Notes: generated by a model not told the origin, from the sequence alone. DNA of 64,000 bases from Aldehydirespirator sp965205155 (GCA_965205155.1 OZ242033.1:1054001-1118000), one strand, 5' to 3'. Numbered from the stretch's first letter, positions 8,791 to 17,550 are shown. Made by a program: numbers and translations.

Positions 8791-9022
8791 TGGCAAGGAT
8801 CGAGAAGCCGCGCCGGGCGACAGGCTGCTCCATGGCGAGGAATGGCACGAGGATGTGCTGGAAGCTCTGCGGATGGCGGCCAAGGACGCCCATCTGAAGG
8901 CGTACCAGACGGGTACGGGCGTGGTTTATCGGCGCAACGGCAAGATGGGCGTGTACCCGCCCGACCCTGACATGTACGAGGATCTGATCCCGCCTCCGTT
9001 TGAGGACAGCTACGAGATCTGA
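8783..9022 (+). CDS. Small acidic partner of the zeta-like kinase (putative antitoxin)
   Basis: 79 residues from a GTG at 8783 preceded by GAGAGGAGG, overlapping the kinase stop by 8 bases. The protein is acidic at both ends, with a central basic patch (VVYRRNGKMG) and a Pro-rich C-terminus (YPPDP, PPPFED). No DNA-binding fold is evident. Tight overlap suggests stoichiometric production with the kinase. Role as antitoxin is inferred from position only. Confidence 0.55.
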   Translation: MTDGKDREAAPGDRLLHGEEWHEDVLEALRMAAKDAHLKAYQTGTGVVYRRNGKMGVYPPDPDMYEDLIPPPFEDSYEI

Positions 9023-9079
9023 GGCTCCCCTAGCGCTACGAGTCGCGCCGCAGCCAGTTCGACCGAGGTAGTCAGCCGC

Positions 9080-9565
9080 GTGGCTTACCCCAGTGCAGGC
9101 GAGCGGTTCGCCGCGGCCGCGGCGGCGATGGGACTCGACATTGATGTGCGGCGCTTTCCTCAGGGCACCCGCACCGCCGTCGAAGCTGCCGCCGCGGTGG
9201 GCTGCGAGCTGGGCCAGATCGTCAAGTCGCTGGTGTTCGAGTGCGACGGCGAGCCGGTGCTGGTGCTGACCTCAGGCGCCAACCGAGTCGATACCGCCGC
9301 GCTGGGCCGGATATTGGGCGGCTTGGTCACCAAGGCCGACGCCGACACCGTGAGGCGAGCCACGGGCTTTGCGATTGGCGGGACGCCGCCGTTCGGCCAT
9401 GCCCTACCCCTGCGAACCGTTGTCGACGCCAGCCTGCTGAAGTACGACCACGTGTGGGCCGCGGCCGGGACGCCCGACACCGTCTTCGAGATCCGCAGCA
9501 GGGATCTCGCCCGGTGCGCTGGAGGCAACGTCGCAGCCTTCGCGGCCGATGCGGCGAGGTCGTGA
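9080..9565 (+). CDS. YbaK/ProX-type aminoacyl-tRNA deacylase
   Basis: 161 residues from GTG 9080, close to the usual 155-165 for stand-alone YbaK/EbsC-like proteins. The family pattern is visible: VGCELGQIVKSLVF near residue 40 with the conserved lysine, followed by LVLTSGANRVD, and GGTPPFGHALPLRTVVDASLLKYDHVWAAAGTPDTVFEI in the second half. These enzymes hydrolyse misacylated tRNA or free aminoacyl esters. No clear operon partner; the next gene follows after about 90 bases. Confidence 0.82.
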   Translation: MAYPSAGERFAAAAAAMGLDIDVRRFPQGTRTAVEAAAAVGCELGQIVKSLVFECDGEPVLVLTSGANRVDTAALGRILGGLVTKADADTVRRATGFAIGGTPPFGHALPLRTVVDASLLKYDHVWAAAGTPDTVFEIRSRDLARCAGGNVAAFAADAARS

Positions 9566-9656
9566 CGCTCAAACTGCCGGTGGCGTCTCACGACCCGTCG
9601 AAGCGCTCTGTGACTACTTGCTCGCGCTAGCGGTCAGCCGTCTAGCGTTCTGGCGG

Positions 9657-12119
9657 ATGCGGGCGAGGACGCTGGTCGGCTTGATTGTGAGAGTCGTTGT
9701 GCTGGCCGGGGTCACGGCGTCGGTTCTTGCGGTGGCGGGGGCTCCGGCTGAGGCGCAGGGACCGAGTCCCGACCGGCTGTGCGATGCCGCTGGGGTGGAA
9801 CAGTTCGACGATGTCGGCGACGGTGCCTACGGAAGTGACCACATCCTGTGCATGCGGGTCCTCGGACTGTCGGTCGGGTTGGCCGACGGCGCCTACGGCC
9901 CGGAGCGAGAACTCACCCGCGCCCAGATGGCCTCGTTCATCGTGCGCCTGTGGCGCGACGTTCTCGGCCGGGCATGTCCCGAGGTGGATACGCCGTTCAC
10001 GGACGTGGACCCCGACAGCGTCCACGCCGCCGACATCGACTGTCTCTACGGGCTTGGGATCACCACTGGCACGACGGCCACCACATACGAGCCGCAGGCC
10101 AAGCTGACCTCATGGCAGATCTCACTGTTCCTCATCCGGACCTACAGACGGGCGGTGGACACCTGCGGGACCGTCAATCCGGGACTCGAGGAGGCGGTCG
10201 ACTACCTGGAGGGGCTGCGAGTGATCCCGTCGGCGGCCGAGGGACGCAGCCAGGCGGCGGTGACGCGGGCCCAGATGGCGGTGTATGTGATCGGACTCTG
10301 GCACAACATCTCCGGGCGCGGGCTGCCGCCGGCCCCGCCCCGCCTTCTCGTGGAGCCGGCCCCGGACGCCCTGCCTGCCGTCGCCTTCTCGTTGCGCGAC
10401 TTCGCGAACGGCCGCTGGCTGGAGCAGACCGACCCGACGCTGGCCGCCTCGATCAAGCGGCTGGAGTGGGCACGCGACGGCGTCGATGAGATCGAGTCGG
10501 TCGCGATCCAAGACCTGCTGTACACGGCGGTCTCGGATCTCGGACTGGCGTCGCGCATCGTGTCGCTGGGTTGGCTGACGGACGGGATCGACCCGACGGA
10601 GGCCGAGGCAGTCTCGGACCTGCGGTTGCTGGCCCGGAACGCAGCGGACGCCGCTGAGCAGGTTCTTGCCCTGCGGTGGGTGACCGACGGCATCGATTCC
10701 GCAGAGGCCGAGGCCCTCGACTCTCTGGCGTGGATCTCCCGCCACGACGCCGCCGCTGCGGATCGGATTGCGGACATGCCCTTCGCGGCCACCATCGAGC
10801 CGCCCGATGTGACGGCGCTGAGATCGCTGCTGACTCTGGCGGTGTTCTGGCCGGAGTCGTTCGAGCGCGTCCTCGCCCATCCGACGCTGAGCGCCGGCTT
10901 GTCTGACGACATGAGCCCGGTGGTTGGCACCCTCCACGGCGCCGGGGGCGATCCCGGCCTCATCGACAGGCTCCTCGATCCCGACACCGTGTCAATCGAG
11001 CGGCGCATCCTCAGTCTGCCGCTGGCGGGCGAGGTCGTCACCGACATAGTTCGCACCGGCCCGGGCGCGGCGCGATCAATGGACCTGCTGGCGCACTCGC
11101 TGCGCTGCGCCGAGGAGATCATGGCGGTGCCGCTGCCGACCAGCCATGTCGCGCTGCTGTTCGAGGACGCCGCCACCGGATCGTTCGCAGGATTGAACTT
11201 CGGCACGCACATGGCCGCCCGGGCCGGACTCGACACCGACGCCGACCGCCAGGGGGCCAAGGTCGCGGCCGACGTGATCGCCCATGAGGTGGCGCACTAC
11301 TATTGGAGGGACAACTCCGCCTGGATCAATGAGGGCGCCGCCCGCCTCGTGGAGGCGATCAGCAGGAGAGCCCGGACCGGCCAACCCGTCAGCGCAATCG
11401 ACCCCCCGTGTGCCCATGCCCGCGCCATAGCGGAACTGGAGAGCCTGGGCAAGCAGCGAGCCGTGCTCGCATTCGCCTGCAACTATTCGCTCGGCGAGCG
11501 GCTCTTCGTCGACCTCTACCGCACGCTGGGCGACGGCCCGTTCCATGCGGGGTTCCGCAGCCTGTACCTGAGGTCCCGGGTCGCCGCCGGCCCCGCCCGC
11601 GGCCAGGAAACGACGGTGCTGTCCATCGACCATCTCCGAGAGGCGTTCCTCGCGAGCAGCGGCGCCGCGGCCACAGTGATCGCGCGCTGGTACGACGGAA
11701 CGGAGCCCTACGACCTGAGCGGCCTCGACTCGAGCCTGGTGGATCCCCGCCTGCCCGGCATCAACGGGCGCATCGACGAGGCCGCCATCGTCGTCGGCGC
11801 CGAGGGGCGGGCGGTGTCGGGGTTCTCGGCGCGGGCCGTTGAGGACAGCGACGACCGGGTGTATCTCAAGCTGCAGTACTCGTACAGGGTGGACGCGGCC
11901 GCCGAGGTGCCGATGCGGATCGTCGAGTACTTCGAGGACGGCCTTCGCTTCGAAGAGCGGGCGGTCGTGCTGACCGCCGAGCCTCGGAACGTCGGCGGCT
12001 GGTGGCGGCTGTCGGTGGGCGCCGCACCGACCGAGGCGTGGGCGCCGGGGCGGTACTGGGTCCACGTGTACGCCGGCGACCGCAAGGTGGCCGCCGTCGA
12101 GTACGAGGTCACCCCCTGA
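9657..12119 (+). CDS. Secreted S-layer-homology protein with helical repeats and a gluzincin-like HEVAH domain
   Basis: 820 residues. ATG 9657 was chosen because it starts a signal peptide (basic RART, hydrophobic core, AEAQ cleavage region near residue 35). Residues about 45-225 contain three SLH-like modules, two with an LTRAQMA or VTRAQMA turn. Residues about 270-390 hold three repeats of about 36 residues with the pattern L.W.TDGID..EAEA..DL. A zinc-peptidase motif VIAHEVAHYYW (about 540) is followed after 11 residues by WINEG, like the M1 WLNEG motif but with a shorter loop. The C-terminus looks beta-rich. Probably anchored to the cell envelope; proteolytic activity is likely but unproven. 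Confidence 0.75.
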   Translation: MRARTLVGLIVRVVVLAGVTASVLAVAGAPAEAQGPSPDRLCDAAGVEQFDDVGDGAYGSDHILCMRVLGLSVGLADGAYGPERELTRAQMASFIVRLWRDVLGRACPEVDTPFTDVDPDSVHAADIDCLYGLGITTGTTATTYEPQAKLTSWQISLFLIRTYRRAVDTCGTVNPGLEEAVDYLEGLRVIPSAAEGRSQAAVTRAQMAVYVIGLWHNISGRGLPPAPPRLLVEPAPDALPAVAFSLRDFANGRWLEQTDPTLAASIKRLEWARDGVDEIESVAIQDLLYTAVSDLGLASRIVSLGWLTDGIDPTEAEAVSDLRLLARNAADAAEQVLALRWVTDGIDSAEAEALDSLAWISRHDAAAADRIADMPFAATIEPPDVTALRSLLTLAVFWPESFERVLAHPTLSAGLSDDMSPVVGTLHGAGGDPGLIDRLLDPDTVSIERRILSLPLAGEVVTDIVRTGPGAARSMDLLAHSLRCAEEIMAVPLPTSHVALLFEDAATGSFAGLNFGTHMAARAGLDTDADRQGAKVAADVIAHEVAHYYWRDNSAWINEGAARLVEAISRRARTGQPVSAIDPPCAHARAIAELESLGKQRAVLAFACNYSLGERLFVDLYRTLGDGPFHAGFRSLYLRSRVAAGPARGQETTVLSIDHLREAFLASSGAAATVIARWYDGTEPYDLSGLDSSLVDPRLPGINGRIDEAAIVVGAEGRAVSGFSARAVEDSDDRVYLKLQYSYRVDAAAEVPMRIVEYFEDGLRFEERAVVLTAEPRNVGGWWRLSVGAAPTEAWAPGRYWVHVYAGDRKVAAVEYEVTP

Positions 12120-12159
12120 TCCAGCCCGATCGCGAAATGGCTCTAGGCTCGGGACTCCC

Positions 12160-12531
12160 ATGAGCCTGTACTACGTCCAGAAATTCCTCTACGAACTGAA
12201 TCGCGACCCAAAGCTCCAGGAGGCCTACCTCAGCGATCGGCGGGAAGTGCTCCAGGCCTACGACCTCGACGACACCGAAGTCGAGGCGCTAATCGCCCCG
12301 GACATCGGGCTGCTCTATGTCCTCGGCGTCAACGGGCAGATCCTGATGCACTTCGCAGCCCTGCATCAGATCGAGTGGGCCGACTACCTCCAGCGGATGC
12401 GTGACGGCGTCTCCGAGCACGGACCGGTGCGTGCCGGGGTGTACGCCATGAGCGGGTACGAGGGTGTCGACGCCCACACGGCCGCGCTCGGCCAGCAGAG
12501 CCCGACCGGGAGCGAGCGGCCGGGCGGATAG
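12160..12531 (+). CDS. LigA-like small subunit of an extradiol dioxygenase
   Basis: 123 residues, all-helical, of the protocatechuate 4,5-dioxygenase alpha-subunit type: an N-terminal helix pair (YVQKFLYELNRDPKLQEAYL) and a middle part ending in a short helix (WADYLQRMRD). In characterised enzymes this subunit covers the LigB active site. The LigB-like gene lies immediately downstream on the opposite strand, ends meeting within 5 bases, so the two are convergent rather than in one operon. A TAGGCT box at 12144-12149 lies 10 bases before the ATG. Confidence 0.75.
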   Translation: MSLYYVQKFLYELNRDPKLQEAYLSDRREVLQAYDLDDTEVEALIAPDIGLLYVLGVNGQILMHFAALHQIEWADYLQRMRDGVSEHGPVRAGVYAMSGYEGVDAHTAALGQQSPTGSERPGG

Positions 12532-12535
12532 CCGA

Positions 12536-13363
12536 TCAGGCGGCGGTGAGGTCGTAGGTCGCGATGGTGCAGCCCACCGCGAAGATCGGTACCGGCTGGT
12601 AGCAGTGCACGGTGCCGGGTGCCCCTGATGCCGCCGCGCTGATGGCGATGAAGGTGCGGATCTCGAAGGCACCCTGGCCGGCCTCGGCGTAGACGGACCG
12701 ATCGTCGTAGTCGAGCAGCGCGTCACGGTCGTTGCGGCACCAGCGGTCGAGGAAGTCACGGTCCCAGGCCTCGTTGATCTTCCCCGAGTCGGGGGTCGCC
12801 GGCCAGTGGGAGATCCCGCCGGTACCGATTACCGCCACACGCTCGGGAACGCGGTCGGCGGCCCGCCGGACGGACTCGCCGAACGCCCAGACCCGTTCAT
12901 AGGGGGCGAGAGGCGGGCCCTGGCAGTTGATGTTGACCGGGACCACGGGGAGGTCGTAGTCGGGGGTCAGGAAGTGGAGCGGCACCGCGATCCCGTGATC
13001 GAGCTTCCACTCCTCGGCGTAGGAGACGTCGGAGGTCTGCATGATCTCGGTGATCAGACGCTGGGACAGGCCCCGATCTCCCGGTACGACGAACCTCTCG
13101 ATCCCCAGCCACCCCGGATCCTCGATGGGCCCTTCGTAGTAGTCGGCCATCCCGATGGCGAAGCTCGGCATGTTGTTCATGAAGAAGTTGCCGAAGTGCT
13201 CGGCGGCCACGACCATCAATGCGTCGGGCCGGGCCGCGGCCAGCGCGTCGGCCATCGCACCGTAGGCGGCGTAGACCCGGTCCTTCACCTGCGGATCGGC
13301 CTGGTCGGCTCGTCCGACGATTCCCGGAGCGTGGCTGCAGACGCCTGCGAACACCAGGGGCAT
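12536..13363 (-). CDS. LigB-like class III extradiol ring-cleavage dioxygenase
   Basis: 275 residues from ATG 13363, chosen because the protein starts MPLVFAGVCSHAPG and TACGCT lies 7 bases upstream as a leaderless -10. LigB features: metal-ligand histidine in CSHAPG, conserved segments AAEHFGNFFM and LDHGIAVPLHFL, the catalytic-type histidine in GTGGISHWPATP, and a late acidic ligand candidate in GAFEIRTFIA. Reaction: Fe(II)-dependent opening of a catecholic ring; the substrate cannot be read from sequence. Divergent from the PhyH gene and convergent with the LigA-like gene. Confidence 0.8.
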   Translation of the reverse strand: MPLVFAGVCSHAPGIVGRADQADPQVKDRVYAAYGAMADALAAARPDALMVVAAEHFGNFFMNNMPSFAIGMADYYEGPIEDPGWLGIERFVVPGDRGLSQRLITEIMQTSDVSYAEEWKLDHGIAVPLHFLTPDYDLPVVPVNINCQGPPLAPYERVWAFGESVRRAADRVPERVAVIGTGGISHWPATPDSGKINEAWDRDFLDRWCRNDRDALLDYDDRSVYAEAGQGAFEIRTFIAISAAASGAPGTVHCYQPVPIFAVGCTIATYDLTAA

Positions 13364-13400
13364 GAACCGAAGCGTAGACCGCTGATCTAGATTGTCGGCC

Positions 13401-14255
13401 GTGATACCGGCCGAGGCGAGAGCCACCTTCGAGCGCGACGGAGTCGTCAAGATCCCGGGCGCAGTCGATGGCGAGTGGGTCGAGCGGATCCTGGAGGACG
13501 CCCAGGGGGAGCTCGATGATCCAGGGCCGTGGGTCACCGACACCAACCCGGGAGCGGCCGAGGACCGCCTGTTCACCACCCGGTACCGCTGGCAGCACGC
13601 GCCGGTGATCCGCGACTTCGTGTTCTCGTCGCCCGTCGCGGCGATGGCGGCATCGCTGACCGGCTCGGGGAGGATGCGCTTCTACTTCGATCACCTGCTG
13701 GTGAAGGAGCCCCTCACCTCGGCGCCCACGCCGTGGCACCAGGACATTCCCTACTGGCCCTTCCTGGGCAAGCAGATCGTGTCGGCGTGGGTCGCGGCCA
13801 CCAGCAGCCGGGTGAGCCACAGCTCGCTCGAGTTCGTTAGAGGCTCGCACCGTTGGGACGCGTACTACGCCCCGACGTCGTTCGACGGCCAGGGTGGCTG
13901 GACCGAGGACTTCAAGGGCGATCCCATGCCGAACGTCGAGGAGGCCCGCGGCCGCTCCGACTGCCCCTACGAGATCGTCGGGTTCGACGTCGAGCCCGGT
14001 GACGCCATCTTCTTCTCGGCCTGGATCATCCACGGCTCGCCCGCCAACGAGAGCCGCGAGCGCCGGGTTGCGCTGTCCACCCGGTGGCTGGGCGACGATG
14101 CCACCTGGTACCCGCATCCGGGCTGCGATCCCACCGTCACCCAGGACGACACCACCGCAGTACCAGGTGAGTACCCCGCCGACGACGAGAGGTTCCCGCT
14201 GGTGCACGGGCCTGGAGGCCGAGCGGACAGGCGGCGATCGCGTCAGTCCTGGTGA
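13401..14255 (+). CDS. Phytanoyl-CoA dioxygenase (PhyH) family oxygenase
   Basis: 284 residues from GTG 13401. TAGATT at 13388-13393 is 7 bases before this GTG, supporting a leaderless start here rather than the in-frame TTG at 13392. The Fe(II) facial triad is present: HQD in PTPWHQDIPYWPF near residue 112 and the distal His in WIIHGSPANE near residue 210, with a 2-oxoglutarate-binding Arg candidate in RRVALSTRW. The last 15 or so residues are Arg-rich and run into dispersed repeat copy 2, so the original C-terminus may have been replaced. Substrate unknown. Confidence 0.82.
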   Translation: MIPAEARATFERDGVVKIPGAVDGEWVERILEDAQGELDDPGPWVTDTNPGAAEDRLFTTRYRWQHAPVIRDFVFSSPVAAMAASLTGSGRMRFYFDHLLVKEPLTSAPTPWHQDIPYWPFLGKQIVSAWVAATSSRVSHSSLEFVRGSHRWDAYYAPTSFDGQGGWTEDFKGDPMPNVEEARGRSDCPYEIVGFDVEPGDAIFFSAWIIHGSPANESRERRVALSTRWLGDDATWYPHPGCDPTVTQDDTTAVPGEYPADDERFPLVHGPGGRADRRRSRQSW

Positions 14256-14312
14256 GTCGCTCAGCGAGGCCGTGGCCCGAGCGGCCCGTGAGCGAAGCGA
14301 ACGAGAGCGGCA
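14216..14312 (+). repeat. Dispersed intergenic repeat, copy 2
   Basis: Starts inside the 3' end of the PhyH gene with GGCCGAGCGG and carries the core at 14264-14312. In a frame different from PhyH it reads GESLSEAVARAARERSERER, nearly the same peptide as copies 1, 3 and 4. Confidence 0.65.
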
Positions 14313-14318
14313 GTGATC

Positions 14319-14338
14319 AGGCCGGCAACGGCCGGCCT
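14319..14338. terminator. Hairpin terminator between convergent genes
   Basis: AGGCCGGC, loop AACG, GCCGGCCT: an 8-bp perfect stem between the PhyH gene and the antiporter gene, overlapping the antiporter stop codon. There is no U-run on either side, so it would be a non-canonical, probably bidirectional terminator. Confidence 0.45.
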
Positions 14339-16028
14339 AATCGGACTCCATCTGCTTCAACTCGGCATCGATCTCGTCCATCAGCAATACCAGGTCGATG
14401 ACGTCGTGGCTGGCGACCGAGCCCAGGAACCGGCCGGAATCCTGGTCCAGCACGGGAATGACCGACTGCGAAGCGTTGGTCATCCTCTCCAGGGCGTCGT
14501 GGATCGCCTCGTCGGGCCGCGCCGCCAGATGGTTCGCCCGCAGCACGTCACGCAGCAGAGCCCTGGCCTGCGAGCCCCGGCGAATCGAGCGGAGCCCGCT
14601 GGTCGAGACGACTCCTGAGACTTCGCCGTCATCGACGACCAGGTAGTCGGTCTGGTTGGGAACGGTCCAGGCGTCGATGAACTCTGCCACGCTGGTGTCG
14701 GAGCGCGGGTACTCGCGAGTCGTGTCCAACACGGTGCGGACCTCGACGCCCTCCAGGGCGTAGCGGGCGAACGAAGGCGGCACAGAACCGGGGAGTGCGG
14801 AGTGCTCCTTCAGCGTCGTCCGCCTCACCGCGAAGTTGATCACCGACGGCATGAACATGATGTAGCCGAACATGATCATCACCAGCAGCGAGAACACATC
14901 CTCGTCGATCACGCCGCCCTCGAGAAGGACGAGCAGGAAGGCGATCTCTGCAACGCCCTTGGACATCAGACCGGTGGCCAGCGCGAAGGGTGCGTCGATC
15001 CGGGTCACGTACGTACCGATGAAGGCTCCAGCGAACTTCCCGACCAGAGGCACCAGAACGAGGCCGACGATCGTGGAGGCGGGCAGGTCGATGAAGGACA
15101 GGTCGAAGTACAAGCCGGCCGAGGCGAAGAACAGCGGGACGAAGAGGCCCTCCGAGGCGCTGCGCATGCCGGGCATGATGTCGTTGCGCACCCCTTGGGA
15201 GAGTCCCGACAGGGCCGCACCGAACAGCAGCGCCCCGATGGTGCCGTGCAGGCCCATCTTCTCGGCTCCCACGACCATCAGGAAGAGCCCTCCGATGAGA
15301 AGGCCGAATGAGAGCTGGGGAACGTTGACGAAACGCTGCAGGCCGAGGATGGCCACCGGCAGCACCTTCGCCGACAGCAGCCAGGCCAGTGTCACGAAAG
15401 CAACGATCTTGCCGACGAGGGCCAGAACCGACAGCGCGGTCACGCTGGGGAGGGTCTCACCCACGGTGAAGCCCACCACGAGCAGCGAAGCGATCTCGGC
15501 GATGATCACGATGGTGAAGATCTTGAGCCCTATGGGCTGCCTGAGGGTTCCAGAGTCCGACAGGACCTTGGCTGCGAGGCCGAGGCTCGAGAGCGACAGC
15601 ACCCCGGCCAGGGCCAGCGCCTCGTTGAACTCCAGGCCCAGCCCCAGATCGAGCCCGAAGAGGTCGGATGTGACCGCGAGGGCTGCTACCAGCGAGATGA
15701 CGACCGAGATGATGGCCGCCGCGAAGTAGCGGCCCCGGATCGTCACCACGAAGCCAGGGACGTCGATCTCGTCGAGCCCCACGATGAAGAACAGCACGAA
15801 GATGCCTATCTCCAAGAACAGCTGGAGGTCGTGCGTGGGTTCGACCAGCCCCGTGACCGGACCGAGCAACACGCCGGTCAGCGTGAAGGCGATGATCGAG
15901 TTCAGGCCGAAACGGCCAAGCGCGCCCTCCAGCAGTTTGGCGACGACGATGAGCAGCCCGATCGGTAGCAGTACGTCCAGCAACCGTGACCCTCCCCAGG
16001 TGACGGCGTCGAGAGAGCGGAACAACAA
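14337..16028 (-). CDS. CPA2-family cation/proton antiporter with C-terminal CBS pair
   Basis: 563 residues. About 12-13 membrane helices cover residues 15-395, with the Kef/NapA-type pattern LSLSSLGLAAKVL near residue 145 and a core helix pair around GTIGALLFGAALSGL. Residues about 430-560 form two CBS modules (VDDGEVSGVVSTSGLRS and VIPVLDQDSGRFLGSVASHDVIDLV), which usually sense adenine nucleotides. Probable role: potassium or sodium/proton exchange and pH homeostasis. The TTG start at 16028 is the least certain part. Divergent from the STAS gene. Confidence 0.82.
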   Translation of the reverse strand: MLFRSLDAVTWGGSRLLDVLLPIGLLIVVAKLLEGALGRFGLNSIIAFTLTGVLLGPVTGLVEPTHDLQLFLEIGIFVLFFIVGLDEIDVPGFVVTIRGRYFAAAIISVVISLVAALAVTSDLFGLDLGLGLEFNEALALAGVLSLSSLGLAAKVLSDSGTLRQPIGLKIFTIVIIAEIASLLVVGFTVGETLPSVTALSVLALVGKIVAFVTLAWLLSAKVLPVAILGLQRFVNVPQLSFGLLIGGLFLMVVGAEKMGLHGTIGALLFGAALSGLSQGVRNDIMPGMRSASEGLFVPLFFASAGLYFDLSFIDLPASTIVGLVLVPLVGKFAGAFIGTYVTRIDAPFALATGLMSKGVAEIAFLLVLLEGGVIDEDVFSLLVMIMFGYIMFMPSVINFAVRRTTLKEHSALPGSVPPSFARYALEGVEVRTVLDTTREYPRSDTSVAEFIDAWTVPNQTDYLVVDDGEVSGVVSTSGLRSIRRGSQARALLRDVLRANHLAARPDEAIHDALERMTNASQSVIPVLDQDSGRFLGSVASHDVIDLVLLMDEIDAELKQMESD

Positions 16029-16111
16029 TATCCCGCCGACGGCGGCCGGGCCGCCACTGGGACTTCAAGCCGTCGGGCCTGCATTGCGGCCCGTCCCGCC
16101 GATTGTGGTGG

Positions 16112-16131
16112 CCCGGTAGGCGCGTACCGGG
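16112..16131. promoter_or_regulatory. Perfect inverted repeat upstream of the STAS gene, operator candidate
   Basis: CCCGGTA, six bases, TACCGGG in the 183-base gap between the divergent antiporter and STAS genes. A TAGCAT -10-like box follows at 16140-16145, so a protein bound here would cover the -35 region of that promoter. No regulator gene adjoins it. Confidence 0.35.
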
Positions 16132-16211
16132 TGGAGGGGCTAGCATGTCGTTCCGTCAGGCGGCTACGGTCAGCCGGCAGCTGTTTCGCTATACCGAGGA
16201 GACGCGGTTCA

Positions 16212-16550
16212 TTGAATATCAGCACTGACAGGCAGGGGGGAGCGTTGATTGCAATGGCCGAGGGCCGCGTCGACGGTGCCAACGCCCTTGAGTTCCACGA
16301 AGCCCTGGAGGCCGCTATCAGCCCGGACGATACGGGGATGGTGCTGGACTTCGAAGGTATCTCCTACATCAGCAGCGCCGGCCTCCGCGTTGTTCTGCTC
16401 GTTGCCAAGACGCTCCAGAAGCAGAACGCCAAGATGGCCGTCTGCTCGCTGTCCGATTCGATCCGGGAGATCTTCGAGATCAGCGGGTTCGACAAGATCA
16501 TCCCGGTCCACGGATCGCGCGCCGACGCGCTCGCCGGGGTCGGCGGCTGA
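16212..16550 (+). CDS. STAS-domain anti-sigma factor antagonist (SpoIIAA/RsbV-like)
   Basis: 112 residues from TTG 16212, preceded at 10 bases by AGGAG. The fold is a single STAS domain. The phosphorylatable serine motif YISSAGLRVVLLVAK is at about residues 53-67, and the C-terminal helix pattern is IREIFEISGFDKIIPVH. Family members release a sigma factor by binding its anti-sigma kinase. A candidate kinase of that class is encoded at 28433-28951, but whether the two pair is a guess. Confidence 0.85.
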   Translation: MNISTDRQGGALIAMAEGRVDGANALEFHEALEAAISPDDTGMVLDFEGISYISSAGLRVVLLVAKTLQKQNAKMAVCSLSDSIREIFEISGFDKIIPVHGSRADALAGVGG

Positions 16551-16645
16551 TCAACTCTTGACCATCGGCTAGGCGGCAAGGTCCCCCAGCCCCTTCCAGA
16601 TCCCTTCACGCGCCCGCTCGGCCTCTGAGCGGGTACGTTCTCGCT

Positions 16646-17101
16646 ATGGCTGGCGAGCGCGACCGGCGGCCACTGGCTGTGGCCTGGGACGAGGCGCGGG
16701 AGGTGCTGGTCGTCGTGTTGCTGGCCGCCGCGCTGCTGCACGTGGTCGCGCCGATGATCCGGTACGCCGGGATCGATCGTCGCTATCCGTGGTGGGATGA
16801 CCTTCACAGCGCTCTCACCAACGTCAATGCCCTGACCGGCATCATGCTGGTCGGCGCGGCCGTCGCGGTATGCACGACGCCTGCCTCCGACATGGTCCCC
16901 CGGCTGCGGCAAACGGTCTACTGGGCATCGGTTGTAGTGGCCCTTCTCGGCGTGCTCGCGATCATCAACGTCCTGTCGGTGCCGTCCGCGGGCGACGCGA
17001 CCGCAATGCGGCTGGCGGTCGTGGCCTGGCGCCCGGGACCGGCTGTGTTGCTGTCGGGTTGCGCGGCCTGGATGGCTCGCCGAGTGGTGCTTCTCGGCTG
17101 A
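16646..17101 (+). CDS. Small four-helix membrane protein, unknown function
   Basis: 151 residues with about four hydrophobic helices (near residues 20-38, 58-78, 92-110 and 126-146) and an Arg/Trp-rich loop RRYPWWDDLH. No family recognised. TACGTT at 16634-16639 lies six bases before the ATG, indicating a leaderless transcript. It sits 83 bases before nuoA on the same strand but appears separately transcribed. Confidence 0.55.
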   Translation: MAGERDRRPLAVAWDEAREVLVVVLLAAALLHVVAPMIRYAGIDRRYPWWDDLHSALTNVNALTGIMLVGAAVAVCTTPASDMVPRLRQTVYWASVVVALLGVLAIINVLSVPSAGDATAMRLAVVAWRPGPAVLLSGCAAWMARRVVLLG

Positions 17102-17170
17102 CAACAGGCAGCGCCGCGCGGGCTCGGTTCATCGGCCCGCGCGCTGACGCGTCACGGGCCGGCTCGCCGG

Positions 17171-17176
17171 TAAGCT
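17171..17176 (+). promoter_or_regulatory. -10 box TAAGCT for the second nuo operon
   Basis: TAAGCT lies 8 bases before the nuoA GTG at 17185 and fits the TANNNT boxes seen before other genes here, so the operon mRNA may be leaderless or nearly so. No clear -35 box. Confidence 0.35.
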
Positions 17177-17184
17177 TCCGGCCC

Positions 17185-17550
17185 GTGTCGGAGTTCCTGC
17201 GCACCTATCTGACCGTCGGCATCTTCGGCGCAGTCGGAGCCGTCATCGTGGCCGCGCTGCTGGGTGCGGGCCGGATTCTGCGACCGTCCCGCCCCACCCC
17301 GGCAAAGGTGGAGAACTACGAGTCCGGCGTCGACCCCATCGGGGACATGTGGTCGCAGGCCAATATCCGCTACTACGTCTTCGCCCTGCTGTTCGTATTG
17401 TTCGACGTGGAGGCCGTGTTCATCTTCCCGTGGGCCGCCCGTCTGGAGGCCTACGCGATGTTCGGCCTCGTGGAGATGGCCATCTTCATCTTCATCCTGC
17501 TCCTCGGCCTGCTCTATGCCTGGCGCAAGAGGATGTTGCGGTGGGTATGA
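17185..17550 (+). CDS. nuoA: NADH-quinone oxidoreductase subunit A (copy 2)
   Basis: 121 residues, three membrane helices, from GTG 17185. The loop motif KVENYESGVDPIGDMW (usually .YECG.) and the helix-2 motif YYVFALLFVLFDVEAVFIFPWA with its conserved acidic residues are present. The usual loop cysteine is a Ser here (YESG), as in some other NuoA proteins. First gene of a second operon that lacks nuoEFG. Its stop overlaps the ATG of a small repeat-containing ORF. Confidence 0.94.
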   Translation: MSEFLRTYLTVGIFGAVGAVIVAALLGAGRILRPSRPTPAKVENYESGVDPIGDMWSQANIRYYVFALLFVLFDVEAVFIFPWAARLEAYAMFGLVEMAIFIFILLLGLLYAWRKRMLRWV

